From Simmondsia chinensis (lineage: Eukaryota > Streptophyta > Magnoliopsida > Caryophyllales > Simmondsiaceae): a DNA stretch of 64,000 nt. Position 1 is the stretch's first letter; every line of letters begins with the position of its first letter. Below the pieces are notes generated by a model. It was not told the origin of the DNA and ran no database searches. It saw only the letters and a program-made list of their open reading frames with translations. The DNA is taken from assembly GCA_018398585.1 (NCBI GenBank), contig JAGTTD010000016.1:23607212-23671211 (forward strand), written 5' to 3'. A program made the translations under genes and the position numbers. Positions 54,881 to 64,000 of this stretch are shown piece after piece.

Positions 54881-56116
54881 TCATAACATACATCCCCTCC
54901 GGGAGCAAAAATAACAACTACAACAGCAACAGTGAAAGCCCCTAAAACAACAAAACAACATTACTACTAAGCCATTCTCAGCAACTCGGGAAAAAGGGTT
55001 CCCACACAAGGGAAAAAAGAAAGCAAACCCCGGTAAGGGAAGGCTCCCAGAAGCTCCAACATCCCGTGATCCGGTCCATCTATACGACAACGGTAAAGTC
55101 CGCCGCCACAAGCCTTGATCAAATATGGGCCCGAGACCCAGAGCCCGGCCACCTCAAAGACCACCAAGCTCCCTGGACCCCGGGAACCAGTACTCGATAT
55201 TGCAATACAGAAACCAAGAGGAAAAGTCGATTCGATCTGAAGTAGCCATATCCTGAAGGAAGAACCGCCAACCAAAACTAGACACAATGACATCCCGATG
55301 GTCGAAGGGCCATCTTAGCGAAATAGGACCGCATCGTCACACTTCGAGATGCTCCGGTGAACTTGCGAGGGAAAGAAAAGGAACGCTGTCGTGCTCATGA
55401 TTGTATTCCAGCGGACTACGTACAAATAGTAGAAGGGGGAACGAATTGAGAGATAAGAACCCCAGTCCGACATCAGGAAGATCAAGTCGTCGATACAGGC
55501 AGGAACGTGAAACAACATATTTCGACCCCCAGCGTCAAGCTCACCTTTGTAGACCCAGTCGTCTTCCCATGCAAAAACCTTATGGGAATTTGGCCATCTT
55601 CCACGGTCAGTGTCCAAGGCAGAATCGTAGACCAGCAAGAGCACCCGAAAGCTGAATGACTCACCTAAGCCCCGACATTCAATGATGGCCGTCATAGGAC
55701 ACTGGGACAACGGAGCCATAATTTCCTCAGTTAGGGAACCCAACGGAAGCCAGAAACGGGTGGCCGGAATGTAGATAGAGAGACAGGAAGGACTACCGGG
55801 GCCAAACTCACGGCATAGGACCAATCCCCTGTTGCATCCAAGTATCCGCCGGTAACCAGAGAGGTACTCCACCAATCACTTGCCCCGTCCCAGGAGTACT
55901 CGAAAAAACAGAGATGTCATCCAGGCCCACATAACACCGAGACTGAACCAACACACCGTCAACATACCGAGGCAGCGAGTGGTGCGCCTGAGCCTCGATA
56001 AAGTGACGTGAGCTGATAAGTTTGTCATGAAACCGAGATAGGTTTTGAAACCGAAGAAGGGATTTGGTTGGTAGCCGTGAAAAAATGTCGTAAGTAACGC
56101 CTTCCGAATCAACCAT
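54881..56116 (-). pseudogene. F-box-like gene in antisense inside TE3b, frameshifted
   Basis: The ATG at 56116 opens MVDSEGV and then an F-box: YDIFSRLPTKSLLRFQNLSR and KLISSRHFIEAQ. An F-box binds SKP1 and recruits proteins for ubiquitination. VGLDDISVFSSTPGTG and GVPLWLPA follow. A frameshift near 55855 leads into 55875-55315: ILGCNRGLVLCREF, SIYIPATRFWLPLGSL, SFSFRVLLLVYDSA, HKVFAWEDDWVYKGEL. This is the layout of an F-box-associated or kelch-like domain. The stop TAA near 55317 is followed by more family-like sequence (YLIKACGGGLYRCR, to about 55020). The gene sits between the other antisense gene and the polypurine tract, so it travels with the element. Confidence 0.75.
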
Positions 56117-56215
56117 TGGACTATCGAAGAATAGAAGCGAAGAAAGAAATATGATATGGGAATTAGAAGACAAGAGAAGAACGTTTGGTGGAAGTAAAGC
56201 AAGACTTGGCCCCCA

Positions 56216-56228
56216 TACTTATAAGGGA
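56216..56228 (-). promoter_or_regulatory. TATA-like box upstream of the F-box-like gene
   Basis: CTTATAAGTAT on the - strand lies about 100 bases upstream of the ATG at 56116. It is well placed for a plant core promoter but unsupported otherwise. Confidence 0.4.
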
Positions 56229-56275
56229 GAAGACCTTCGCAAACCGAATCGCAAACAAGAATCATTTGCGTACCG

Positions 56276-56288
56276 GTGGGGGACTAAT
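56276..56288 (+). promoter_or_regulatory. Polypurine tract of TE3b
   Basis: GGTGGGGGACTAAT directly precedes the LTR start TGTTAGG at 56289. Confidence 0.75.
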
Positions 56289-57075
56289 TGTTAGGACCAA
56301 AAAATCACATCCAAAAAAAACCGACACATGGCCCGCATGAACCGCAACAACAGGATGACACATGGCTTCTGGGCGCCGCAATGACGGGGTGACGCGTGGC
56401 TCCCAGGCACCGCAAGTATCTTTCCCCGAGAGGCCTCTGGAAGCCGGCCGAGCAATAACGGCTACACGGCATCACGACTCAGGTGGACGATGATTCGATG
56501 CTCAAAACCCTAAGAGTCTTGTTGGAAGACACCTCTTGCCGAGGAACGCCTTTTCTAAGGGTCCCGGACACAGCTCTTGCCGAGGGACACCTTTTCCGAG
56601 GGTCCCGGCTCTTGCAGGCCACGCCTTCCAAAGCCTCCGACGCGGCTTCCGTCAGACGCATAGACACGCCTTCCGAGGCCCCAAACATGGCTCTTGTCGG
56701 CTACGCCTTTCGAAGCATCAGACACAGTTCCCGTCAGACGCACACCCAAAGACCCGTTGGACACATCTCCGGAGACCCACTCTCCGAAGCCCAGCCACCC
56801 TATAAATAGGGCCCTAGCCCCTCCTACATCAATACACATTCACACACCTACCTTCATACTCACTCCCACTCTTGGATGTGCTCTCGGCCCTTCCCCTAGG
56901 ACTCGGTCGAAGGACCCCCGGACTAGTAGGACCCCTCTCGTTTTTTCTTATTTTCTTGTATCCCATTAAAAAACCCTGTAATAAAAATGTTTATAATTAA
57001 TAAAAATTTAAATAAAGATAAGGGGCCTGTATTATCGCCCTCCATAGAGAAACCCCTATTACTGTTACCAAAACA
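56289..57075 (+). repeat. TE3b 3' LTR (787 bp)
   Basis: Starts TGTTAGGACC after the polypurine tract and ends near CCAAAACA. A TATA box TATAAATAGG is at 56811. From 56520 to 56740 the word CTTGCCGAGGGACxCCTTTTCC and GxCTTCCGTCAGACGCA recur, forming a degenerate internal repeat. It does not match the LTR at 43527. Confidence 0.75.
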
Positions 57076-57374
57076 ATATTAAACATAAAAATTAAGTATA
57101 TTTTATGCACGTATATATCCAAAATGAGAAAAACAAATAATTTATATATTAACATTATTTAATATAAGTAATTTAAAATTTTAATAACGTTTACATATAT
57201 TATATATAGGAATATTATCATTTAGGTATCCTGAGGTTTGAACATTTATCACGTAGGTACCCTGACATTTCAATATATACAATAGGGCACCTTGAGGATT
57301 GAAAATTTTATCATTTAGGTACCTTATGACAGAATTTGATGAATTTTTGTAAGAATTTAATCAATTTTTATGCG

Positions 57375-57820
57375 AAAATTTTGATTTTTTTGTTTTGATA
57401 ATTAACGGCATAGCCGAAGTATAAGCGGGCACCTCGACAGAGCGTGCCCTGAGCCACCCCGTAAACGGAGTGGGTACAAAAAGACAAAAAACCAAAACAA
57501 ACAGGGAGAAACACAACACAACTAGAAACGTCACCACAAACACCAAAAGACCGGGAAAACATCAAAAAACAAGCGGAGACCCAAAACAAGCAGGGCAACA
57601 GACGGAGACGGAGATGGAGACGGAGCAGATACACACACTGAAACACCTCACAGAAGATGAAAAACGAGGACCTGGAAGAGGAGGGAGGACAGGATGGGGA
57701 AACCCCCCTCCCCCTTGAAGCTAGCAAGGTACCCGGCAGGATGGGACTGGATATGAGGGGTACCGAGCCAACATCACAAGGAAGGGGAGAGAAAGCCTGA
57801 GTTGGGGTACCGAGCCCCCT
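57375..57820 (-). mobile_element. Possible LINE 3'-end retroposon with A-rich tail
   Basis: On the - strand the sequence ends GTTAATTATCAAAACAAAAAAAT. TAAAATT-like words flank both ends. The body is pyrimidine-rich, with no domain recognised. The tail motif GTTAATTATCAAA also occurs at 33319-33335 in the same orientation. Confidence 0.4.
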
Positions 57821-58139
57821 TGTTAAAATTATACTGTATTTATTTTGTATTATGTACATATACGTATTTCATTAGGTGAATTAGTGTTAGTATTTAATGG
57901 TGGGATTTATTCTTTCCCCTCATTGTAACCGGCACCATCAAGAGGAGAGGGGGAGTTTTGCTTGTGAGTTATTTGGCTCATAATGTCATGTAATTAAGTA
58001 GCCTAGGATGCTTTGTTAGTGTGTATTCCATTAGTCTTTTCATTTACTTTGGTACTTGTATAAATTATTGAACATATCAATGAGAAGATAATCTAATTCT
58101 TGTCAAATTATTCTAAGCGTTTTATTTTAGATTTTTTCA
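57821..58139 (+). repeat. Copia 5' LTR (319 bp)
   Basis: Starts TGTTAAAATT and ends TTTTTTCA, directly before a PBS. Confidence 0.85.
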
Positions 58140-58155
58140 TGGTATCAGAGCGGGA
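58140..58155 (+). promoter_or_regulatory. Primer-binding site, initiator-Met tRNA
   Basis: TGGTATCAGAGCGGGA, an exact TGGTATCAGAGC, immediately after the LTR. Confidence 0.9.
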
Positions 58156-58264
58156 TTGATTCGGGATCATCAACCTTGTTCTTTTCTTCCTAGCCGTGCA
58201 CTCCAATTTGTGAGTTCTCTACTTATTCTCTTGTTTTACTTGTGTTTTTCGTGCTTAATTCATA

Positions 58265-59404
58265 ATGGCGGAAGAAAATACTAATCAAATCGTTGCACCG
58301 AGTGTCGAATCAAGGGGAGTTCCAGATGTAAACTCGCCTTATTATTTACACCCCTCGGACCATCCAGGTCTTGTGTTTGTGCAAGACATTTTAACGGGTC
58401 CTAATTTTCCGGCTTGGAGACGTTCTATTTTCAAAGTTTTTAAGGCTAAAAGAAAACTTGGGTTTCTTGATGGAACCATTGTCAAACCGGATGAATCTTC
58501 ACTGGATTTTGAAAATTGGAGCGCTTGTGACTCCATGGTCTCTTCATGGCTCACTAATTCCGTCTCCAAAGAAATCAACGCTAGTATAGCATATTTTGAA
58601 ACCTCGCGCGACATTTGGCTAGATTTAAATGAACGTTTCTCTCAAGGGAACACTCCTCGTATCTATGAAATTAAACGCGAAATTTCACTCTTGAAACAAG
58701 AAAATAAGTCAATTTTCGATTATTTCACAAAATTAAGGGCACTATGGGATGAACTTTATACTTTAGTAGCCATACCTCCATGTACGTGTGGATTGGGTCA
58801 GGCTTTTGCGGCCACACGAGACATGGGGAGGCTACTCGATTTCTTAATGGGTTTAGACCCGTCTTTCTCTACTGTGAGATCTCAGTTGATGAATTCCAAA
58901 TCGTTGCCCTCGGTAGCTAGTGCCTATTCAACACTTTGTCAGGAAGAAAAACAACAAAGTGTTGCATCAGGTGGCATAGTTATACCAGAGGCCGCTGCCC
59001 TTGTTGCTAAAGGGACTAATATGAATTTTGGGAGTGGTTCGTCGTCAGTGAACGGACCACAACCCAAGCACAATAATCATCCAGTTTGTTCCTATTGTAA
59101 GAAGCAGGGACATACAAGAGACAGGTGCTTCGAGCTAATTGGATACCCACCGGGATGGAAGCAGCCACGCAGCAGTAACAGCAAGCCTGCTACGGCCGCT
59201 GCGCAGCAGGCGTGGGAAGGGGCTGTCCAACAGCAGCTGTTGCTACCGGCGCCCGTGGAGCAGCAGGGCGGGGGTCTGGATGGGAGCCCGATCGTGGAAC
59301 TTTCGGCATCTCAATATCAACAGTTGTTGGGATTACTCAGCCCGGGAAATAGTGCTCCATGCGTGAACTTGACAGGTCAGGGTTCGTTTGATAATAATAG
59401 TTGA
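58265..59404 (+). CDS. Copia gag, 379 codons, intact
   Basis: The ATG at 58265 opens MAEENTNQIVAPSVESRG. The gag core at residues 30-230 has YLHPSDHPGLVFVQDILTG, NFPAWRRSIFKVFKAK, GFLDGTIVKP and a helical part with FDYFTKLRALWDEL. The zinc knuckle at about residues 275-290 is CSYCKKQGHTRDRC followed by FELIGYPPGWK. A Gln/Ala-rich tail follows. The stop TGA at 59402-59404 stands where the protease would begin (next residues IIDTG), so gag and pol were probably one frame and a Trp codon has turned to TGA. It forms the particle shell and binds RNA. Confidence 0.88.
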   Translation: MAEENTNQIVAPSVESRGVPDVNSPYYLHPSDHPGLVFVQDILTGPNFPAWRRSIFKVFKAKRKLGFLDGTIVKPDESSLDFENWSACDSMVSSWLTNSVSKEINASIAYFETSRDIWLDLNERFSQGNTPRIYEIKREISLLKQENKSIFDYFTKLRALWDELYTLVAIPPCTCGLGQAFAATRDMGRLLDFLMGLDPSFSTVRSQLMNSKSLPSVASAYSTLCQEEKQQSVASGGIVIPEAAALVAKGTNMNFGSGSSSVNGPQPKHNNHPVCSYCKKQGHTRDRCFELIGYPPGWKQPRSSNSKPATAAAQQAWEGAVQQQLLLPAPVEQQGGGLDGSPIVELSASQYQQLLGLLSPGNSAPCVNLTGQGSFDNNS

Positions 59405-59946
59405 ATTATCGATACCGGTGTGACAGACCACATGGTGTCATCCGATTTCGTTTTACTTGGTAGAGAGGTTAATACCAAGATTCGACCCGTTAGGTTACCT
59501 AATGGTACTTGTTTGCCCGTCTCGCACATTGGACGTGCCAAAATCACGGACGATATTATTCTCGAGAATGTGTTACAGATTTCGGGTTTTCATTGCAATT
59601 TGTTATCCGTAAGCAAATTAACTAGAGATATAAATTGTGCATTAACATTTTCCCCAAAATTTTGTATGATATAGGACCTGCCATCGAGGAAGCTAATTGG
59701 AGCAGGTAAAGAACGAGATGGGCTATACATGTTAGAGGGCCATGCCGTTCCAAAATCTGCTCAGGTTGTCGGTACTACGAATAAGGGAATTTTGTGGCAT
59801 CGCCGGTTGGGACATGTTCCGTTTAATAAATTGTCTGGTTTTTCTGATTTGGATGTTGGTATTGTTTTGGATAATGTTTGTGACTCATGTCATCGAGCTA
59901 AACAAACTCGATTGCCTTTTCCCACTTCTATTAGTAGATTTGTTGG
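59405..59946 (+). pseudogene. Copia protease and GAG-pre-integrase segment
   Basis: It is read in the gag frame: IIDTGVTDHMVSSDFVLL carries the protease catalytic Asp (D-T-G). LPNGTCLPVSHIG and LLSVSKLTRDINCAL follow. A TAG at about 59672 stops it, then the same frame continues with SRKLIGAGKERDGLY, GILWHRRLGHVPFNKL and CDSCHRAKQTRLPF. A frameshift at about 59945 moves to the integrase frame. Confidence 0.85.
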
Positions 59947-61821
59947 TTGTTTGATTTACTTCATGTTGACATTTGGGGTCCATACCGTACATTATCAATG
60001 ACAGGGGCTCGGTTTTTCCTCACTATCGTTGACGATTTTAGTAGGTGTACTTGGGTTTTTTTGATGCGTGACAAGTCTCAGTCACACAAAATTCTCATGG
60101 ATTTTTGTGAAATGGTACAAACTCAGTATGTTTTACATGTTAAGCAAGTTCGTAGTGATAATGGAGCGGAATTTCTATTTGGACCATTGCTTGATTTCTA
60201 TGCAGGAAAAGGCATACAGGTGCAAAATTCATGCAATGACACACCCCAACAAAATGGTGTAGTAAAGAGGAAGCATCGCCATCTTCTCGAGGTAGCACGG
60301 GCCATTCGGTTCGAAGCAGGTCTTCCTATTCAATTTTGGGGAGAATGTGTTTTGACGGCGGCTTATTTGATCAACCTCATGCCAACATCGCGTCTACAAA
60401 ACAAGACTCCTTATGAACTGTTACTCGGTAAAACTCCTTTCTACCATCATTTAAGAGTTTTTGGTTCCTTATGTTATGTGCACCATAAAGATCGTAGTAA
60501 GGATAAATTTAGTAGCCGAGCTTTGCATGGTATTTTCATTGGGTACCCTCATGGAAAAAAAGGGTACAAGGTTTATGACTTGGACAACAAAAGGATAGTG
60601 GTTTCTCGTGATGTAATATTCCATGAAAATGAGTTCCCTTATCTTAAAATTTTGGAAGATAACATTGCACATAGGGACGCATTTGAGTTAATTCGTTATG
60701 TTGACGATGGAGGTTTGATGCATATTCCGGGAACGAATACTCCGGGATCGAGAGATTCAGGCAACACTGCAGCACCATCCGAAGATGGTGCTGCTACAGT
60801 ACCTGACCGAACACTGTTCGGTCAGGACAGTGACCGAACATTGTTTGGTCAGAAGGCAGAAGGGGAGCAGCCAAGAGAGGCTTCGGGGAGGCCTAGTCGT
60901 GTTCTTTCCATGCCCACAAAATATCAAGATTATGTTGTTGATGTTCCTCCTTCTATAGCCCATCCTTGTGATACCCCTTCGTCAGCTAACTCAGGTTCGG
61001 TTTATCCTTTGTCAAACTTTGTGTCTAATGCGCGATTTACTAACTCACATGCTAATTTGCTTCGAGCCATCACTTCTAGTGATGAGCCAAAGAATTTTGC
61101 ACAGGCTGTCGGGTCACCTCATTGGAGAGAGGCTATGGAGAAGGAAATTGCGGCATTAGAACAAAACAAGACGTGGAATATAGAGGTGTTGCCCCCGGGA
61201 AAGCGAGCTATCGACTCAAAGTGGGTCTACAAATTAAAATATAAATCCGATGGTACTATTGAAAGGTATAAGGCAAGATTGGTTGCCAAAGGTTATACCC
61301 AGGTAGAAGGTATTGATTATCACGATACTTTTGCCCCCGTTGCTAAACTAGTTACCGTGCGATGTGTTCTTGCAGTTGCGGCAGCTAGGAATTGGATAAT
61401 ACATCAATTGGATGTAAATAATGCCTTCCTTCATGGTGACCTCGATGAGGAGGTCTACATGAAATTACCTCAAGGTTTCGAAACCCAACATGCCGGTAAA
61501 GTTTGTCGTTTACGAAAGTCACTTTATGGTTTAAAACAAGCTTCACGGAATTGGAATCAGAAATTCACGCGCTCGCTTATTAATATGGGTTTTGTACAGT
61601 CTATATCTAACTATTCACTTTTTACGTATAGCAAGGGGGCCGTTTATACCGCTATTCTAGTTTATGTCGATGATGTCGTTATTACCGGGAATGTGTCAAG
61701 TCATATTGAGGAAGTAAAATCAAGACTTAATGTTCAATTTGGAATTAAGAATTTAGGTCCCATCAAGTACTTTCTTGGGATAGAGGTGGCCCGTTCTAGG
61801 GATGGTTTAGTTTTGAATTAA
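59947..61821 (+). pseudogene. Copia integrase and RT, open 624 codons, then stop
   Basis: Integrase: DLLHVDIWGPYRTLS, IVDDFSRCTWVFLM, VRSDNGAEFLFG and DTPQQNGVVKRKH give D-D-E. A C-terminal linker carries a doubled peptide, DRTLFGQ. RT from about 61120: ALEQNKTWNIEVLPPGKRA, SKWVYKLKYK, ARLVAKGYTQVEGIDY, QLDVNNAFLHGDLDEEVY, SLYGLKQASRNWNQ, and the catalytic YVDDVVIT near 61660. It ends LGPIKYFLGIEVARSRDG, then TAA. RNase H should follow but is absent. Confidence 0.9.
60803..60868. repeat. Duplicated palindrome inside the copia linker
   Basis: TGACCGAACACTGTTCGGTC and its diverged copy about 31 bases on encode the repeated DRTLFGQ. The first is nearly self-complementary. Confidence 0.85.
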
Positions 61822-61825
61822 GGAT

Positions 61826-62077
61826 CATGCTGAGCAAAGGCCGAACAATAAGTGGTTTTCTAGTTCGGCACCCATTCTCATTGTGTCCTATTACCATACC
61901 TATGACACCTCCTATTACCATACCTATGACACCAAGCTTTTGTAAATATCTGGGGCAACAAACTATGACTCAATTCCGTCAGAATCTGTTAAAAAGCACA
62001 TTATATCCTAGATGAACAATAAAAATGGGAAACTATTAACATTATCTTAAGGAAGTATCATAAAGTATCAAACATAA
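61826..62077. other. Spacer between copia break and P450 end
   Basis: It contains a tandem duplication of a 25-base unit (CCTATTACCATACCTATGACA) at about 61887-61935. It should include the P450 3' UTR. No poly-A signal was singled out. Confidence 0.5.
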
Positions 62078-63694
62078 TCATATTCTCCTAACAATGATAC
62101 GTACACCATGGCCAGGCTCAACAATCATCTTATAAGAAGGTGAGTGCTTGTACCTAGGTGACAAAGTGAACCTAAACTTGCACACAATAAGGCATATCAA
62201 CACCTTGAGTTGCACCATGGCAAAGTTCTTGCCCAAGCACAACCGAGCACCGAGCCCAAATGGCACATAAGCTTGTGGGACCTTACAAGCGTGGGCGACC
62301 CCGTTGGCGAATCTCTCTGGCTTGAACTCGTTGGCATTTGGGCCCCAGATATCTGGGTCTCGATGCAGTGTGGGGATCAAGGTCCATAGACACACACCTT
62401 TGGGGATTAGGATGGATCCCATTCGAAAGTCCTCCAGGGCTTCCCTTGAGATGAATGCTGCTGGTGGGTATAGTCTTAGTGCTTCTTGGATCACCATTGT
62501 CACCTGCATTAGTAAAATATCATACGGATTCAGTTTTTGTGATTATGCATATTGATTGGTGCAAATTTGAAACAACTGTATAAATATCATACTAAATAAC
62601 AACAGCCAATCCAATTAGGCTCTCTATATGTCTCTTTCGTATTTAGCCTAAACCCAATTCAAGCTTAGATGGAAAGTATGTCCCATATATTCCACATAAC
62701 TTGTAAGTCTCATAATTTCTTTTTTCAATTGTGTGTTAGAGCATGCTTGCACATGTTAGCCAATTAGGTTGGATACATTATTCACTTGAAAGTTTCCTTT
62801 ATGTGATAGGCAAAGTTTGACTTGCAAACAAAGTAGGTGGCCCAAACCAATTATTCATATCAAATGAGAAGATTCAAATCCTTAACACTTTCTACGATGC
62901 CATATCTAAGCGTCTTACCGCTAACTTTCAAATTGCACATTAAGTAGCCCAATGCATGACAACATTGCACAAAACCAACATGACAAACCAAACCAACCTC
63001 TCCCCATAAATAAATCAAAACCAAAACGATGCTATTTAAGTACCAAGTTATAAACCCATTACTAATATTTAGATTACTTTTGGTATCATTTTCTTCGTAC
63101 AATTAGTTTTGGAGAAACTAAAAAAAATGAGATTTTGACAACAAAATTTTCATGTTTTCCACTCAAACTACAAACAATCATTTGTAGACTCTAGTTTTTA
63201 GTTTATGAAAAATCAAAAACTCTAAAAAGAATATGATACCAATCAGACTCTTATCTACCACGAATGCACACATAGCATTACTCAAGAGAGAACTACAAAT
63301 TACCGATTTCATCTTGACGAGCGACTCCACATCAAACAGATCACCCTTAGTTAACTGACTCAACTCAGCTCGAATCTTGTCCTGCCACTCGGGGTGCAAT
63401 GCAAGAAGCATAGTACACCATGACGCAGCGACTGCCGTAGATTCGTGACCAGCAAAGTAAAAGTTCTTGCAGTTGTCAACAATGAAGTGTTTCGACGAAG
63501 AATCACTACTCAGATCCTGATCCTGGAGGGCCCCATCCAGGATCAGTTGCATCAGGTCCCTTGGATCATGATCTGACGGTGAGGATTGCGCCTGAGAACA
63601 CTCTCTTACCCTATCTTGCACTGCATCCCAAATTAGTGACTCTATCTCTTTCTCTAGTGATTTTATTTCCTTTTGGAGTTTGGTGTTTAGGAAC
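62078..63694 (-). CDS. Cytochrome P450, CYP714-like, last two exons
   Basis: P450s are haem monooxygenases of the ER membrane; CYP714 members studied elsewhere act in gibberellin metabolism. Two exons are visible: 63694-63304 and 62503-62078, with an 800-bp intron (GTAATTT donor, TGCAG acceptor, phase 0). Exon A reads [18 protein letters not shown], then [19 protein letters not shown] (I-helix A-G-x-E-S-T) and [18 protein letters not shown]. Exon B has [11 protein letters not shown] (E-x-x-R), [19 protein letters not shown] and the haem-Cys loop [14 protein letters not shown], ending [13 protein letters not shown]. There are no stops or missing residues. The N-terminal exons and membrane anchor lie past the right edge. 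Confidence 0.88.
62504..63303 (-). other. P450 intron (800 bp)
   Basis: It begins GTAATTTGTAG and ends TACTAATGCAG. Its sequence is A/T-rich, as is usual for plant introns, and no nested element is recognised. Confidence 0.8.
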
Positions 63695-64000
63695 CTGTAG
63701 CCATCATTTTGTTACATTAGTCATTATGTGTTAAATTGCATCGGGATGTCGGCTTGAATTACAATGTTAAAATATATGAGATTCACGTATAATTAGCTCG
63801 AGTGGGATTCTATTCTAAAGCGATTTCGCATGAAGTAGAGTAATCCATTAATTTTATACATTGACATTTACAATGCGGGACATTTTAATAATACTCAAAT
63901 ATGAAGTTAGTAAAATTATGGTTGGATAGTAACACTCGTATTCAATTATGTACTGAAATGTGTACAAAATTGTTATAAAGAGAAAATTTTAAGTTGAGAG
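63695..64000 (-). other. P450 upstream intron, partial
   Basis: The acceptor CTACAG at 63695-63700 marks an exon start. The rest of the window shows no coding segment, so it should be intron, with earlier exons beyond the edge. Confidence 0.6.

Larger units (their letters stand above)
48551..57075 (+). mobile_element. TE3b: Tat-type gypsy element, 3' half with antisense genes
   Basis: It starts inside integrase. Next come hairpin repeats, a coiled-coil antisense gene with a PF04195-like domain, an antisense F-box-like gene, a polypurine tract and a 3' LTR (56289-57075). Everything upstream of integrase is missing or replaced by TE3a. The layout agrees with the Tat lineage. Confidence 0.75.
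57821..61825 (+). mobile_element. Ty1/copia element, 3'-truncated, recent-looking
   Basis: The 5' LTR is 57821-58139, with the PBS at 58140. A gag of 379 codons is intact. Pol has a few lesions and stops within RT at 61819-61821. RNase H, polypurine tract and 3' LTR are absent, so the right end is a truncation about 250 bases short of the P450 gene end. Confidence 0.88.

Noticed and set aside
55401..55655. + strand open frame within the F-box-like region
   Set aside because: It is the complement of a better-supported - strand coding region.
43527..57075. One complete Tat element from 43527 to 57075
   Set aside because: The two outer LTRs differ in sequence, and two antisense genes and an integrase fragment are out of the order expected for one element.

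Overview
The window is plant nuclear DNA, most likely from a eudicot. It is a retrotransposon graveyard with one recognisable host gene, at its right edge. The evidence is Ty3/gypsy, Ty1/copia, L1 and RTE families with plant-type domains, primer-binding sites for initiator-Met tRNA, and a spliced cytochrome P450 gene. No species can be named from the sequence alone. No element seen here has fully intact coding capacity.

Layout. (1) 1-19283 is one decayed Tat-type Ty3/gypsy element (TE1) on the + strand. Its 5' LTR lies left of the window. It keeps gag, protease, RT, RNase H, a second archaeal-type RNase H and integrase remnants, a decayed antisense gene (8119-8720), and an A/T-rich 3' region with tandem repeats. 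A copia fragment (9625-12033) sits in that 3' region and a complete but dead copia element (13937-19076) sits in the 3' LTR. (2) 19284-22560 holds two MITE-like elements, one with a 9-bp target duplication, then a 457-bp tandem duplication and a tRNA-type SINE candidate. (3) 22570-29600 is a decayed L1 LINE on the - strand, split by a small non-autonomous LTR element (23467-24963). (4) 29600-37260 holds a 0.95-kb duplicated repeat, a 5'-truncated RTE LINE with a 9-bp target duplication, two inverted copies of a non-autonomous LTR family, and an orphan LTR with a PBS. (5) 37262-42774 holds a decayed chromodomain gypsy element and a small LTR element. (6) 43038-43292 is a short retroposon with a 5S rRNA head and an RTE LINE tail. 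(7) 43527-57075 holds two Tat-type remnants joined at about 48.55 kb. Each has hairpin-rich tandem repeats followed by an antisense gene, and the second also carries an antisense F-box-like gene just inside its 3' LTR. (8) 57821-61825 is a fairly young, 3'-truncated copia element. (9) 62078-63694 holds the last two exons of a CYP714-like P450 on the - strand, with the rest beyond the right edge.

Three points tie the window together. First, all three Tat remnants carry genes on the strand opposite to gag-pol, placed after integrase. One has a clear 71-bp intron with the frame kept across it, and another element has added an F-box gene. Second, the RTE LINE, the 5S-headed retroposon and a 53-bp insertion all end in the same tail with TTG-type repeats, which suggests one LINE machinery moved all three. 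Third, nesting gives an insertion order: TE1 before the copia at 13.9 kb, and the L1 before the small LTR element at 23.5 kb.

The P450 is the only feature here likely to encode a working protein. Its visible exons have no stops and all the key motifs.
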